Notes: generated from the letters alone by a model not told the origin. A stretch of DNA of 64,000 nucleotides from Acidobacteriota bacterium (GCA_014584705.1 JACTMJ010000009.1:186001-250000); one strand, 5' to 3'. Positions 18,302 to 28,061 are shown, counted from the stretch's first letter. Program-made: numbers and translations.

Positions 18302-19087
18302 ATGTTGCTTCGTGTCATTCGCTCGGCCTGGGTCTGGGGCCTCACCGGATTCCTGGCCGTACCCCAGTTTCTGATGATGCTGGCGATCCGCGCCTTTGAC
18401 CGAGACCCCTGCCGGCGCCGCACCGGCAAGTTTCTTCATGGCTGCGGCGCGCTGATTACGCGTTTCGTTCCGGGCTGGCGCGTTTCGATTGAAGGGTGTG
18501 ACCCGGCTACGCTCAAGGGCCCGTTTATCGTCGTTGCCAACCACCAGAGCCACACGGATATCCCGGTGATCTGCCGCCTTCCTTTCGATTTTAAGTGGGT
18601 TGCCAAGAAGGAACTATTTTCCGTTCCGGTGGCCGGATGGATGTTCTCGCTTTCCGGCGAAATTGCCGTGGATCGCAAGGATTCGCGCGCGGGCGCGAAG
18701 GCGCTCATCCAAACCGTGAAGTATCTCGAAAACGGCTTTTCCGTCGTCTTCTTTCCGGAGGGTACCCGCTCGGACGGCGGACATCTCCTGCGCTTCCAGG
18801 ACGGGCCGTTTCGCATCGCTCTGAAGAAGGGAGTTCCCGTCCTTCCCGTGGTCGTGGAGGGGACCGGAAAACTGCTTCCCCGAAAGGCGCTGCTTTTCAC
18901 GGGCCATAAGCTTTTCCGGGTGCGCCTACTGCCGCCGGTAACGACGGGCGCGGGGGAATGGGAGGATGCGGGGGCACTCCGTGACGAAGTGCGACAGCGC
19001 ATGCAATCCGCGCTCGATGCGATGCTGGCGGAGGATGGCGGGGTAGCGCGGGCGAGCTCCATGCGTGAGCCGCTCCCATCCGCGTGA
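18302..19087 (+). CDS. 1-acyl-sn-glycerol-3-phosphate acyltransferase (PlsC-like), 261 aa
   Basis: Membrane-associated acyltransferase that would add an acyl chain to lysophosphatidic acid to give phosphatidic acid. The catalytic NHQSHTD (HX4D) motif is at residues 80-86 and the acceptor motif FPEGTRS at 151-157, with VPVLPVVVEGTG further on. An N-terminal hydrophobic helix (about 10-30) anchors it. The frame is open well upstream but opposite the LolD gene; ATG 18302 is chosen, while a GTG at 18281 behind GGGAG is a possible earlier start. It overlaps nothing and is followed 52 bp later by the MATE gene on the same strand. Confidence 0.87.
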   Translation: MLLRVIRSAWVWGLTGFLAVPQFLMMLAIRAFDRDPCRRRTGKFLHGCGALITRFVPGWRVSIEGCDPATLKGPFIVVANHQSHTDIPVICRLPFDFKWVAKKELFSVPVAGWMFSLSGEIAVDRKDSRAGAKALIQTVKYLENGFSVVFFPEGTRSDGGHLLRFQDGPFRIALKKGVPVLPVVVEGTGKLLPRKALLFTGHKLFRVRLLPPVTTGAGEWEDAGALRDEVRQRMQSALDAMLAEDGGVARASSMREPLPSA

Positions 19088-19139
19088 ACGGCCGATCTTG
19101 CTGCCCGGCCGCGGGAGCGTTCACGCATTCCATCCACTG

Positions 19140-20507
19140 ATGCAAAGACTCAAACAGTTGCTGCCTGAGATCCGCCCGATGACGGCGCTCGCGATTCCCG
19201 TCGTGATGGCCGAACTCGGCTGGATGGGGATGACCGTGGTGGACACGATGATGGTGGGCCGCCTCAGCGCGGAGGCCATTGGCGCGGTGAGCTACGGGGC
19301 GCTCTTCGTGAATGTGTTCAGTTTCTTCTGCCTCGGCCTGTTGCTGGGCCTCGACACCCTCATCAGCCAGGCGTTCGGCGCGCGCAACCTTGACCGCTGC
19401 AACCACTGCCTGATTCAGGGAGTCTGGATCGCGCTCCTTGTGACGCCGATTGTCACCCTGCTCGTATTCGCGACGCTCCCGATCGTCCGGAATTGGGGCG
19501 TGGAGCCGCGGCTGCTTGCCGATTCCATCGCCTATCTGAAGACGCTGGTGTGGAGCATCCTTCCCTTGTTGCTCTATGTCGTTTTCCGGCGCTACTTGCA
19601 GAGCATGAACCACGTTGGCATCGTGATGTTCGCGCTGATTTCCGCCAACCTCGTAAACGTGCTTGTGAACTGGCTGCTGATTTTCGGCAACTGGGGCTTT
19701 CCCGCGATGGGCGTCGAGGGAGCCGGCTGGGCAACCTGCCTTTCGCGCGTGTATATGTTCGCGGTGCTCTTCGCGTTTGTGATTTATAAGGAACGGGCCA
19801 AACCCACCGGTCTCTTTCACGCGGCTCGCGGAATCGATATTCCCGTGGTTCGCGCGCTGCTCGTGCTGGGCCTGCCCGTCGCCCTGCAACTGACGGCCGA
19901 GTACGGCGTTTTCGCGATGGCCACCGCGCTGATCGCGCGTATCGATACCCTGTCCCTGGCGGCGCACCAGATCGTCCTGAATGTTGCCAGCGTATGCTTC
20001 ATGGTGCCGCTCGGAGTGAGTTCCGCGGGAGCGGTGCGCGTGGGGCAGGCCGTGGGCCGAAAGGATGCACATGGCGCGACGCTTTCCGGCTGGACGGCTA
20101 TCGCTCTGGGCGCTGCTTTCATGCTTTGCTCGAGCATCACGCTCTTTGTCGTACCCGATTTCGTCCTGCGCCTCTTCACCACGGATCGCAGCATATTTGC
20201 GATCGGCGTGCCGCTGCTCTATCTCGCGGCTGCCTTCCAGTTCTTTGACGGAGTACAGGTGACGGCGGGCGGCGTGCTGCGCGGGATTGGCGATACCCGA
20301 ACGCCGATGAACGCGAACCTGATCGGGCACTGGCTGCTCGGCCTGCCCGTGGGGGCGCTGCTGTGCTTTTGGCTGGGCTGGCGAAGCGTCGGCATCTGGG
20401 CCGGGTTATCGATCGGGCTGATCTTCGTATCGGTGCTGCTTCTCTTCGCCTGGCGCAAGGCCACTCAGCGCATGGACGCCGTGATCGAAGCCGCTTCCCA
20501 TCACTAG
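19140..20507 (+). CDS. MATE family multidrug/cation antiporter, 455 aa
   Basis: Inner-membrane exporter that would exchange sodium or protons for organic cations. Twelve hydrophobic segments are visible in two halves: PVVMAELGWMGMTVVDTMMV and QAFGARN in the first, PVALQLTAEYGVFAMATALI and GQAVGRKDA in the second, as in NorM/DinF-type MATE proteins. The frame extends 25 codons upstream into the end of the acyltransferase; ATG 19140 starts the usual amphipathic N terminus (MQRLKQLLPEIRPM). There is no regulator next to it. Substrate cannot be predicted. Confidence 0.9.
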   Translation: MQRLKQLLPEIRPMTALAIPVVMAELGWMGMTVVDTMMVGRLSAEAIGAVSYGALFVNVFSFFCLGLLLGLDTLISQAFGARNLDRCNHCLIQGVWIALLVTPIVTLLVFATLPIVRNWGVEPRLLADSIAYLKTLVWSILPLLLYVVFRRYLQSMNHVGIVMFALISANLVNVLVNWLLIFGNWGFPAMGVEGAGWATCLSRVYMFAVLFAFVIYKERAKPTGLFHAARGIDIPVVRALLVLGLPVALQLTAEYGVFAMATALIARIDTLSLAAHQIVLNVASVCFMVPLGVSSAGAVRVGQAVGRKDAHGATLSGWTAIALGAAFMLCSSITLFVVPDFVLRLFTTDRSIFAIGVPLLYLAAAFQFFDGVQVTAGGVLRGIGDTRTPMNANLIGHWLLGLPVGALLCFWLGWRSVGIWAGLSIGLIFVSVLLLFAWRKATQRMDAVIEAASHH

Positions 20508-20948
20508 CTAGGCGGGCTTGCGGCGCTTCTTGATCATCTTTAGTTCGTTCTTTTCGCCGGGCACCACGTGGTATTTCACCTCGTCCATGATGCGCTGAAT
20601 CAGTCCCAAACCCAGGCCGCCCGAGGCGCGTTCCTTGATCAGCACTCGCGGATCCTTGCATTTCACGGTATCGGGGTCAAAGCCCTTGCCCTGGTCAATG
20701 ACGTCGATGCGAATTTGCTCATCGTCGATGGTGGCGCGCACGGTCACCTGCTTGCTCGCGTCGTGCCCGTAGGCATGCTCGATGACGTTCGCGCTCGCTT
20801 CGTCCACGGCCACGGCCAACAGTGCGGCTTCCTCGTCGCTGAGCGAAACGCGTTTGGCGATGTCGCTCACGAAGGAGCGGATCATGGCCAGGTTCTCGTT
20901 CGAGGAGGGCACATGCAGCGTGAAGGATTGTTCAATGGATTCGGGCAT
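20508..20948 (-). CDS. Serine kinase/anti-sigma factor-like HATPase protein (RsbW type), 146 aa
   Basis: Small ATP-binding protein with the GHKL fold of RsbW/SpoIIAB-type switch kinases. The N box is DEASANVIEHAYGHD, the G1 box DQGKGFDP and the G2 box GGLGLGLI, all intact. In partner switching such a protein phosphorylates a STAS antagonist and, when free, binds and inhibits an output protein, classically a sigma factor. It follows its likely STAS partner with a 2-bp gap, then the SpoIIE phosphatase genes on the same strand, so the three functions form one cluster. No sigma factor is in the window, so the bound output is unknown. Confidence 0.88.
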   Translation of the reverse strand: MPESIEQSFTLHVPSSNENLAMIRSFVSDIAKRVSLSDEEAALLAVAVDEASANVIEHAYGHDASKQVTVRATIDDEQIRIDVIDQGKGFDPDTVKCKDPRVLIKERASGGLGLGLIQRIMDEVKYHVVPGEKNELKMIKKRRKPA

Positions 20949-20950
20949 CG

Positions 20951-21328
20951 CTAATCACCCTCCACCGCCAGGTTTGAACCAGCGTCAAAACTGGCCACGG
21001 CGTCGTCGGCCGTTGCGAAGATCTGGAAGATCTCGTTGAACCCCAGAATGTCGAAGACCTGCCGCACCTTGCTGATCAGGCCGCCGATACGGATGTCGCC
21101 GCCCTTCTCCCGAACCTCCTCAATGAAGCTCATGAAGACGCCCAGACCGGCGGAGGAAATGTACGTCAATTCGCTTCCGTCCACTACCAGTCGGTATGAG
21201 CCGGCGGCGACTTTCGCATGCAGCGCGGCTTCAAAAGCGGGCGCGGTATGGGCATCGAGGAAGCCCTTCAAGCGGAATACCTTCACAAGGCCGATCTGCT
21301 CTTCCCGAATTTGAAACGATTCCGGCAC
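20951..21328 (-). CDS. STAS-domain anti-sigma factor antagonist, 125 aa
   Basis: STAS protein of the SpoIIAA/RsbV type. The phosphorylation loop is LTYISSAGLGVFMSF, with S59 as the likely kinase target. The frame runs upstream to 21454, but the GTG at 21328 is the best start: GGAGGAGC lies 8 bases before it, and initiation there gives the usual N terminus (MPESFQIREEQIGLVKVF). Dephosphorylated by a SpoIIE phosphatase it would capture the RsbW-like kinase encoded 2 bp downstream. It is the natural substrate of the phosphatase encoded 61 bp upstream. Confidence 0.88.
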   Translation of the reverse strand: MPESFQIREEQIGLVKVFRLKGFLDAHTAPAFEAALHAKVAAGSYRLVVDGSELTYISSAGLGVFMSFIEEVREKGGDIRIGGLISKVRQVFDILGFNEIFQIFATADDAVASFDAGSNLAVEGD

Positions 21329-21389
21329 GATGTTGCTCCTCCTCGCCGCTAGCGGCATTCCCTCAAGATATGTGTCGTTCCCCGTCCGG

Positions 21390-23858
21390 CTACAGGCCGG
21401 AACCCGTCGCGGCCCCGCCCGCTCCATTCCCGCTATGATGCTCCAAAATCGCATCGCCCGCCTTAATCACAAGCACGGTGATGTCGTCATGCACTTCCGC
21501 GCCGGCCTGAAAGCGGCGGATCTCGTCCATTACCCGGTCCCGGATCTCGATTGCCGTCGACGCCCGCGCCGTCGTCACCACGCCGGCAAAGCGCTCTTCT
21601 CCGAACTCTTCGCGGCGCGGATTCATGGCTTCCGTGACACCATCGGAGTAGAGTACGGCCACATCCCCCGTGTGCATGCGCACCGTGGCGGCCGACAGCT
21701 TCTGGCGAAAAAGCGAGGAAGGAGTGAGCCCCAGGCCCAGGCCTCGCGATTCCACAAACCGGGCCTCACCCGAAGCCCTTACGTGCAGCATCGGCAAATG
21801 GCCCGCCCGCAACACTTCGACGCTTCGCGAAGAAGAATCAATCGCGGCGAGGGACATGGTGACGAAGTTGCGCCGCCGCATTACCTCGTACAGCCGCTGA
21901 TTGAGGGCGGTGGCAATCTCCATCAGATCGCCGCGGTCAAGGCGCAGCGCATTGAGGAGGCCCTTGGTAAGCGTCATGTAGAGCGCCGCGGAGACGCCCT
22001 TGCCGGAAACGTCGGCCACGCAGCAGGTCCAGCGCCCGTCGTAAAGCCGGATGTAATCGTAGAGGTCGCCGCCCACCTGGAGTGCGGGCTTGCAGATCGC
22101 CGAGAGTTCAAAGCCTTCCACGTAAGGCGGCTGGCTCGGGAGCATCCGCTCCTGTGCCTGCTGCGCGAGGGCGAACTCGCCAAGCATTTGTTCCCGCTGC
22201 GACAGCACCGCGCGCTGCCGCTCCCGCTCAAAGAGCGCGAGCTCTTCGTCGGAGAGTTGCTGCTCTTCTTCCCTGGCCGGGTTTCGCACATCGAGCACGA
22301 AGGAGATCGCCGCCACCAGCGACGAGAGGCACAAGAAGAGGATGCCCCAGCTTCGCATCGTCGGATCGCCCGCCACGGCGAGAAAGAGGGAGCGGCTCAG
22401 AGGCGCGGCCAGCAACCCGCCGAGCACGGACGCCAGCACGCCGAAGCGGGTGTACACGTACACCATCAGCGCGCCGGAACTGAGCGCGGCAATCGCCACC
22501 GCCTGCCAGGGAAGATCCGCCACCCGGAACGTGCCGGTCGCGGCCGCCGCCAGCAGCACCGCCGGCGCGCCGCGCATGGCTCTGGATTTGATGAACACCT
22601 TCAAAGCGGGGAAGCAGAACGCGAACGCGAACAGGACGGCAAGAGAACTCTGGGAGGCGAGGGTTCCGGCAACGGGGACGCTCAGGCCCAGTGCCTGGCG
22701 CGTGACGCCGTCGAACAGAACGCCGGGGATCCAGCTCAAGGCCAGATAGGGCACGGCTATCCACAAGGCCGCTACCAGGCCCGCGGTCCAGAAAGCGCGC
22801 GCGACGGACGCCTTCGCCCAATTGAGGCGAAGGAAGTCTTCGACTCCCAGCCAGCGGCGAAAATCTTCCACGTCGCGCACGGATCTCCCGGCCGCGATCA
22901 GCACGGTTGCAACCGCCCCGCTGAGGACGTAGATCATCAGGAAGTTGAAGGCGCGCGCGGGCTCCGTGTACCAGTCCGGCGGCAGGCTCCGGAAGCGGTC
23001 GCCAGCCACGAGATCGGCCAGCAGCGCGGCTCCCACCACGGCACCGGTCCTGAGGACAAAACTCCAGGGGAGCCGCCCCCGGAACAGGTTTAGCACCACG
23101 AGCACAAAGGCCATGACGATCCCGGACAGGCCGATGGCGATCGAGACGAAAACCTCGTGCGCCACCGTGTCTTCATACTCCCTGGCGCGGTTGCGAAGGT
23201 TTTCCAGCACCAGGGGCGCCAGTGCAAAACGCCGAATCGCGTCGTCTCGAACGGCGATCGTGAGCTTCCAGGCGATCATCGCCGCGGGGCTCTGTTTGGT
23301 GGTCCATTCGAAGACGATGTCGCGCCCTTCCACCACCGCGTCCGCGGTCAACTGAAAGCCGAGATCCGCGGTGAGGGCGGCGATGGCGAAGCGCCACTGG
23401 GAACGAAAGGCGTCGAAGGCGAGGGCGCGCGCCCTCGCCGCCTTCCCGCTCTCCAGTTCCGTGGCGCGGACGGGGGTTTCCGGCTCATCGCGAAGGCCTC
23501 GGAAAAAGCGAAGCGGCGTGCCGGTGGAATCGAGAGTCACGCGGCACATCCGCCGGTCGGGTCCGTTGAAGGTGTAGGTAACCGAATACGGACTGCGCAA
23601 GCGCCATTCCGGGCTAACCAGGTTGCGTTCCCAGGCCAGCCGAAGGGCGGGGTCGCGGTCGGAGGCGCTCGATGCCGTCCACCCTTCCACATTGGTGCCG
23701 AAATCCGTCGCTACCCTTCGGGCGGCCGCTTCGTAGGAGGAAGCCGAGGGGATCTCGCCATAGCGGGCGAGCGGCTCCAGCGAGCCGGCATGGGAGACCA
23801 CATAGCCCAAGCCGGCGGCGGCCAGGGCAAAGAGCAGAAGCCATTCGATCTTCTTCAC
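21390..23858 (-). CDS. Membrane-bound SpoIIE-type PP2C phosphatase, 822 aa
   Basis: Signal-sensing phosphatase. After a GTG start (23858, overlapping the upstream stop as GTGA) comes an N-terminal membrane helix (about 4-20), a periplasmic region of about 250 residues, then a polytopic membrane block, a short linker (LSDEELALFERERQRAVLSQ) and a C-terminal SpoIIE domain. The catalytic metal sites are complete: VGGDLYDY, CCVADVSGKG, VLYSDGVTEAM and HDDITVLVI. It should dephosphorylate a STAS protein, most likely the one just downstream, after sensing something outside the membrane. The gene directly upstream is a degenerate relative with the same architecture, so the two may work as a pair. Confidence 0.88.
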   Translation of the reverse strand: MKKIEWLLLFALAAAGLGYVVSHAGSLEPLARYGEIPSASSYEAAARRVATDFGTNVEGWTASSASDRDPALRLAWERNLVSPEWRLRSPYSVTYTFNGPDRRMCRVTLDSTGTPLRFFRGLRDEPETPVRATELESGKAARARALAFDAFRSQWRFAIAALTADLGFQLTADAVVEGRDIVFEWTTKQSPAAMIAWKLTIAVRDDAIRRFALAPLVLENLRNRAREYEDTVAHEVFVSIAIGLSGIVMAFVLVVLNLFRGRLPWSFVLRTGAVVGAALLADLVAGDRFRSLPPDWYTEPARAFNFLMIYVLSGAVATVLIAAGRSVRDVEDFRRWLGVEDFLRLNWAKASVARAFWTAGLVAALWIAVPYLALSWIPGVLFDGVTRQALGLSVPVAGTLASQSSLAVLFAFAFCFPALKVFIKSRAMRGAPAVLLAAAATGTFRVADLPWQAVAIAALSSGALMVYVYTRFGVLASVLGGLLAAPLSRSLFLAVAGDPTMRSWGILFLCLSSLVAAISFVLDVRNPAREEEQQLSDEELALFERERQRAVLSQREQMLGEFALAQQAQERMLPSQPPYVEGFELSAICKPALQVGGDLYDYIRLYDGRWTCCVADVSGKGVSAALYMTLTKGLLNALRLDRGDLMEIATALNQRLYEVMRRRNFVTMSLAAIDSSSRSVEVLRAGHLPMLHVRASGEARFVESRGLGLGLTPSSLFRQKLSAATVRMHTGDVAVLYSDGVTEAMNPRREEFGEERFAGVVTTARASTAIEIRDRVMDEIRRFQAGAEVHDDITVLVIKAGDAILEHHSGNGAGGAATGSGL

Positions 23859-26356
23859 GCCGCTTGCTCCGCGGAACCGGATTCCGTGCTTACGGTATGC
23901 ACCACGATCAGCGTGCGATCCTGTTCGCCGCTCTGCGCCTGCCAGCCGGAACTGCCGCCCATCGCCGCATGGGTCAGTTCGAGCAGCGTCGCGCCGGCGT
24001 CGCTTCTCGCCACGCGCCTCCATTCCTGGCGAAGCCACTCGCGGAAATCGCCGATACCCGCCCGCAAAAGGCTCCGCTCAAAGCCGCAGCTATAGATGAG
24101 GATGGATGCGCCGCGCGGCAAGCGAATCAAGCCGTGCCGCAGGGCAAGCCTCCGGTCGCGCAAGCGCCGCGAACTGCTCATCTCGGAAGCGGAGCCCTCT
24201 CTCACGCTCACCGCTCCCGTCTCCGACGGCTGGATCGAGATCAGCCCGGGGAAACTCTCCGTGCGGGAATACGCGGCCGTGGCCTGCTCTCCATCGAGGA
24301 TCACGAAACACAGGTCCGGGAACGCATCGCCCGGCTGAAGCAGCGAGGAGAGATTCTCGAGCAGATCGGCCAGCAATTCGCGCGCTGAACGGGCGGAATT
24401 TACGCGCTCGAGCAGGAAGCCCTTTGTGAACGCGATCACCATGGCGTCCAACAGGCCGCGTCCGCCGCCGCTGATCGTCAGCACGCCTAGCGAACGCGGC
24501 CCCAGCGGGAAGCAATCGTAATAATCGCCGCTCACCATTCGCGCGGGGCGGCAAACCGCGGCGAGCGAGAACCCCTCCACCCGCGGCAACTCCGTCAGGG
24601 TCAACTGCGCTTGCGCCACGGCAGCAACGGAAAGCTGCGCGCTCAGGCTCTGCCGTTCGGCCAGCGCCCGCGCGTAGGAGGGTCGCACCTCCTCGTCGCT
24701 ATACTCCTTGCCGTAGCGCATCAGAAGCAGGCTGGCCACCAGCGTGGCGAGCGCCACTCCATGCATCAGGACGACGGTGGATTCGGGAATCCTCGTCAGC
24801 ATCTGCACATCGGTAAGCACGGCCAGATATCCGGCGAGCACACGGCAGAGGAACGCCGTCATCACATCGAAATAGTAGACCAGGGTCAAGAGGAAGAACG
24901 CTTCGATTCCCAAGGTGAGGGCTGCGCCGGGCAGGGTGACGAATCCGCCGTGAAGCAGAAAGAGATTCACCAGCATGATTGCCAGCAGAAACGCCCATGC
25001 AGGCCCCCTCTGACGCCGTAAACGTCCTACGACGCTGAGCGGAATCAGGAGACCGAAGAGCAGCACGAAGCCCACGCTAAGAGGGAGCAGCAGGAAGATC
25101 ATCACGGCCGGAAACTGCGCGTGCGCCATTCGGTAGACAAACAGCAGGGACGCCGTCTCCTCCACGCCCCCCTCGAACGCCAGATTCGTGAGCACCTGCA
25201 AAAAGAAAAGCCAAGCCGCCGCCACAAAGCCGAAGATGAAGGTCCGGGCGACGGTACGTGAGAAAAGCCTGCCGGTGAGCAGCGCGTCAAAAGAGGTGAG
25301 CGACCCGCGGAACAGTTCCCGCACGTCGCCTTCGCAGGCGGAGTAGCTAACCCCGGCCAGCAAGGCGGACACCACCAGGAACAGGAGCACGAACGCGGAT
25401 GCCGCCGGGGGCGCCCTCTCGCCGATGTTGACGCCGAAGACGATACCCTGGTCTCCGGTGAGGAAGATCAGCCCCGCCAGCGCGAGCAGGTAAAGCGCCA
25501 CCACGACCGCCCTGGCGTGCGATATCTCCTGGTCGATCGAGCGCTGGATATAGCGAACCAGCATATACAAAATCAGCGCGATGATGTAAAAAGGGGCGAA
25601 CCCGGTGAGAGTGTTATAGAGCCGGGCAACCAGCCCCGCGCGTTCCACGAAGTCCGCCGCCACATCCGCGTCGACCGATTGCGAAAACACCGTTCCACCC
25701 GCCACATCGAAGCGCAGCCGGAAGGAAAGCTCGGGAAGATCACGATGAACGGCGGTCCATTCCACGCGGTAGAATCGCCGCCCCCTGGGGTCCGTTTGCT
25801 CGTAGACGCGTTCTTCCGAAATTTCGTAATCCGACGGGGAGACGATCCGGATCCTCCGGGCGCGCGCGCCGGCCACGGCGGCCTGTCTGTCGCCCAATTC
25901 GCCCCCGAATTCGTTCAGCAGGGAAGGCAGCCGATAGCCGGTGACGACGCCGCTGGGCGAAATGGACACCTCGGTGGCATCATCGGCCCGCGCATCGCCG
26001 CCGGACTGAACCCGGACACTCGCTGGGGCGGAGGGGAAGTCTCGGATCCGAGGGAGGGACTTGCCTAAACCCAGGCCGCGGTGGATGTACTCGAGGAAAT
26101 TCCGGTTCTCCTCGAACTTCAATCTCCAGTCGCCCGCGGCAACCATCACGCCGCGTTCGGCCAGAAACGTCCGAGCGATCTCAATGCAGCGCTCGCGGTT
26201 GGTTTGAATGGCGAAATCGCGAATCTGATAACGGTCCAGCTTCCAGCGCACGCCGAGCGCCAGCACGAGCGGCGTCAGCGCCAGCAGCGCGATCATCGCC
26301 GGCCGGCCGGCCCAATGACGCCAGACTGCATTCAGGCTTTCCCGCGGAAACCACAT
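23855..26356 (-). CDS. Membrane protein with degenerate SpoIIE domain (predicted pseudophosphatase), 833 aa
   Basis: It has the same layout as its neighbour: N-terminal helix (about 21-37), periplasmic region to about 270, many membrane helices, coiled linker, and a C-terminal PP2C-like domain. The catalytic domain has lost key metal ligands. SGDYYDCF keeps the first aspartates, but the usual DVSGKG reads TISGGG, SDGVTEA reads SCGFERS, and the final DDIT reads DRTL. Three of the four metal-binding motifs are therefore broken while the frame is intact and 833 codons long, which argues for a retained non-catalytic role (sensor or regulator of the paired phosphatase) rather than decay. Stop overlaps the next start as GTGA. 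Confidence 0.82.
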   Translation of the reverse strand: MWFPRESLNAVWRHWAGRPAMIALLALTPLVLALGVRWKLDRYQIRDFAIQTNRERCIEIARTFLAERGVMVAAGDWRLKFEENRNFLEYIHRGLGLGKSLPRIRDFPSAPASVRVQSGGDARADDATEVSISPSGVVTGYRLPSLLNEFGGELGDRQAAVAGARARRIRIVSPSDYEISEERVYEQTDPRGRRFYRVEWTAVHRDLPELSFRLRFDVAGGTVFSQSVDADVAADFVERAGLVARLYNTLTGFAPFYIIALILYMLVRYIQRSIDQEISHARAVVVALYLLALAGLIFLTGDQGIVFGVNIGERAPPAASAFVLLFLVVSALLAGVSYSACEGDVRELFRGSLTSFDALLTGRLFSRTVARTFIFGFVAAAWLFFLQVLTNLAFEGGVEETASLLFVYRMAHAQFPAVMIFLLLPLSVGFVLLFGLLIPLSVVGRLRRQRGPAWAFLLAIMLVNLFLLHGGFVTLPGAALTLGIEAFFLLTLVYYFDVMTAFLCRVLAGYLAVLTDVQMLTRIPESTVVLMHGVALATLVASLLLMRYGKEYSDEEVRPSYARALAERQSLSAQLSVAAVAQAQLTLTELPRVEGFSLAAVCRPARMVSGDYYDCFPLGPRSLGVLTISGGGRGLLDAMVIAFTKGFLLERVNSARSARELLADLLENLSSLLQPGDAFPDLCFVILDGEQATAAYSRTESFPGLISIQPSETGAVSVREGSASEMSSSRRLRDRRLALRHGLIRLPRGASILIYSCGFERSLLRAGIGDFREWLRQEWRRVARSDAGATLLELTHAAMGGSSGWQAQSGEQDRTLIVVHTVSTESGSAEQAA

Positions 26357-26408
26357 ATACGGTCGATGTCCCGGCCCGGCGCGCCAACGCGCGAAGCCCC
26401 GCGCGCCG

Positions 26409-28061
26409 CTAGGGCTTTCGTTTCAGCACCATCAGCGTAATGTCGTCGTGTTGCGGCGCGTCCCCAACATGATACTCGATTGCCTGGAATATCCCTTCCA
26501 AAATCGTCTCCGCGCTCTCTTCCCGCAGCCGCTTCATTACCCCGGCGAGTCGATCCAGGCCGAACTCTTCGTCCTGAAGATTCAGCGCTTCCGATACGCC
26601 GTCCGTGTAGATCGCAACGAGGTCGCCGGGCCGGAACTCCGCGAGCGCCTGTTCCTGCGTGGCGTACGGCATCATGCCCAGAGCGAGTCCGGGTGAGTCA
26701 AGCAACTCCACCTTGCCGTCCGCGCGCAGGAGCAGGGGATTGTTGTGGCCGCAATTGACGAAATCGGCCGCGCCGGTTTCGGGATCGAGCAAGAGGAGAA
26801 ACGCCGTGGCGTAGCGGTTCGCGGGGGTATTGGCGTGAAGCAACTTGTTCGCTTCGCGCGCCACCGCTTCGAGGGTGGGTTCATGCTCCAGCAGAGCCCG
26901 CAGCGTCGCCTGAATGTTGCTCATCAGAATCGCGGAGCCCATTCCCTTGCCGGCGACGTCGGCCACGAGATACAGAATGCGGCGCGCCCCGCCTTGCGTC
27001 AGACGCATGCCGTCGAAGTAATCGCCGCCCACCTGCCGCGCCTGCCGGTTGCGGGCCGCGACTTCCCAGCCTGGCTCCACCGGCATGACCTTGGGAAACA
27101 GATCCGCCTGGATACTCGCCGCCAACTCGAGTTCCTTCTCAATCTCCCGCGCCACCAGCGCTTCCTTCAGAAACCATGCATTCTCGAGAGATCCGGCGGC
27201 GCGGCTGGCCATGGTCAAGCCGAACTCCAAATCCTCCCGCTTGTAGCGCCGCTTGTTCAAGCGGAGCCCGCAAAGAATCAGGCCGATCATTCGCTCACCG
27301 GATCGAAGCGGAATCAGCATCGATCCGGGCGGAATCTCCAGGCCGCGCAGCCATTCAAGCTCAGCGCCAGCTCCCAGAAGTACCGCTTCGTTCAAATCCT
27401 TGTAGCGGCCGGCGAGGGCTTCCATCTGGGCGAACGTAAATCCGCGGGCGCGGAACACGTGCTCCTGCCCGTCGCGCCAGGCATGCACGGCATAGCGGGA
27501 GATCGCCCAGCGCCCCGCGAAGGTGAGCGCCAGCATCTGGACGACTTCTTCGGCATCCAGCGTAGAGCTGAGGCCCCGGCCAAAATCGAGGAGGGCGCGC
27601 AGTTCCTGGAGCCGCTGGTTCATTCGCTCGTTCAGGCGCTTCGATTCCTCGTGCGCCATTGCGTTCGCGATCGCGGTGGCTCCGAAGCCCAGCAAGATGC
27701 GCAATCCCGGCAGTTCATTCAGTTCGAAATCCTGGGCCGCCACCGCTCCCAGCGCGATCACACCGGCGCTATTGTCTCCGTTCCCGATGGGCAGGATCGT
27801 TTCCAGGCGTCGCTCGCGGAAGGCGGATTCCGTCACGCGAGACCCGGGCTTCAAATCCGAAATGCCGCGCACGACCAGCAATTCCAAGTGCCCGGAGGCG
27901 GTGCGCACCGCGGCGGCCCCCCTTGTGGACCGCGCGCGCGCCTGTGAAATGCGCAGCAGGTGCTGGAGGATTTCCTGGACGGAGACCGACGTATTCAGCA
28001 ATTCCACGCTTTCGAGCAGGTCTTCGAGTTGCAGTTTGTCGAGCGTGGAATTTTCAGCCAT
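26409..28061 (-). CDS. GAF-GAF-SpoIIE phosphatase (RsbU-like), 550 aa
   Basis: Cytoplasmic sensor phosphatase with no membrane segments. Residues about 20-150 and 165-310 look like two GAF domains, joined by a helical linker (EESKRLNERMNQRLQELRAL). A second linker (EIEKELELAASIQADLFP) precedes the SpoIIE domain, which keeps all sites: VGGDYFDG, LVADVAGKGMG, YTDGVSEAL and HDDITLMVL. It would integrate a small-molecule or redox signal and dephosphorylate a STAS protein. ATG 28061 gives MAENSTLDKL after an AGGA; the frame runs 30 codons further upstream across the divergent hydrolase start. It is codirectional with the two membrane SpoIIE proteins, 52 bp ahead of them. Confidence 0.88.
   Translation of the reverse strand: MAENSTLDKLQLEDLLESVELLNTSVSVQEILQHLLRISQARARSTRGAAAVRTASGHLELLVVRGISDLKPGSRVTESAFRERRLETILPIGNGDNSAGVIALGAVAAQDFELNELPGLRILLGFGATAIANAMAHEESKRLNERMNQRLQELRALLDFGRGLSSTLDAEEVVQMLALTFAGRWAISRYAVHAWRDGQEHVFRARGFTFAQMEALAGRYKDLNEAVLLGAGAELEWLRGLEIPPGSMLIPLRSGERMIGLILCGLRLNKRRYKREDLEFGLTMASRAAGSLENAWFLKEALVAREIEKELELAASIQADLFPKVMPVEPGWEVAARNRQARQVGGDYFDGMRLTQGGARRILYLVADVAGKGMGSAILMSNIQATLRALLEHEPTLEAVAREANKLLHANTPANRYATAFLLLLDPETGAADFVNCGHNNPLLLRADGKVELLDSPGLALGMMPYATQEQALAEFRPGDLVAIYTDGVSEALNLQDEEFGLDRLAGVMKRLREESAETILEGIFQAIEYHVGDAPQHDDITLMVLKRKP

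Noticed and set aside
20508..21328. A sigma factor hidden in the partner-switching island
   Set aside because: No frame in either strand shows sigma-70 region 2 or 4 motifs; the small genes are clearly a HATPase and a STAS protein.
21330..23093. 587-codon plus-strand frame opposite the membrane SpoIIE gene
   Set aside because: His/Arg/Gly-rich with no motif; the phosphatase motifs are on the minus strand.
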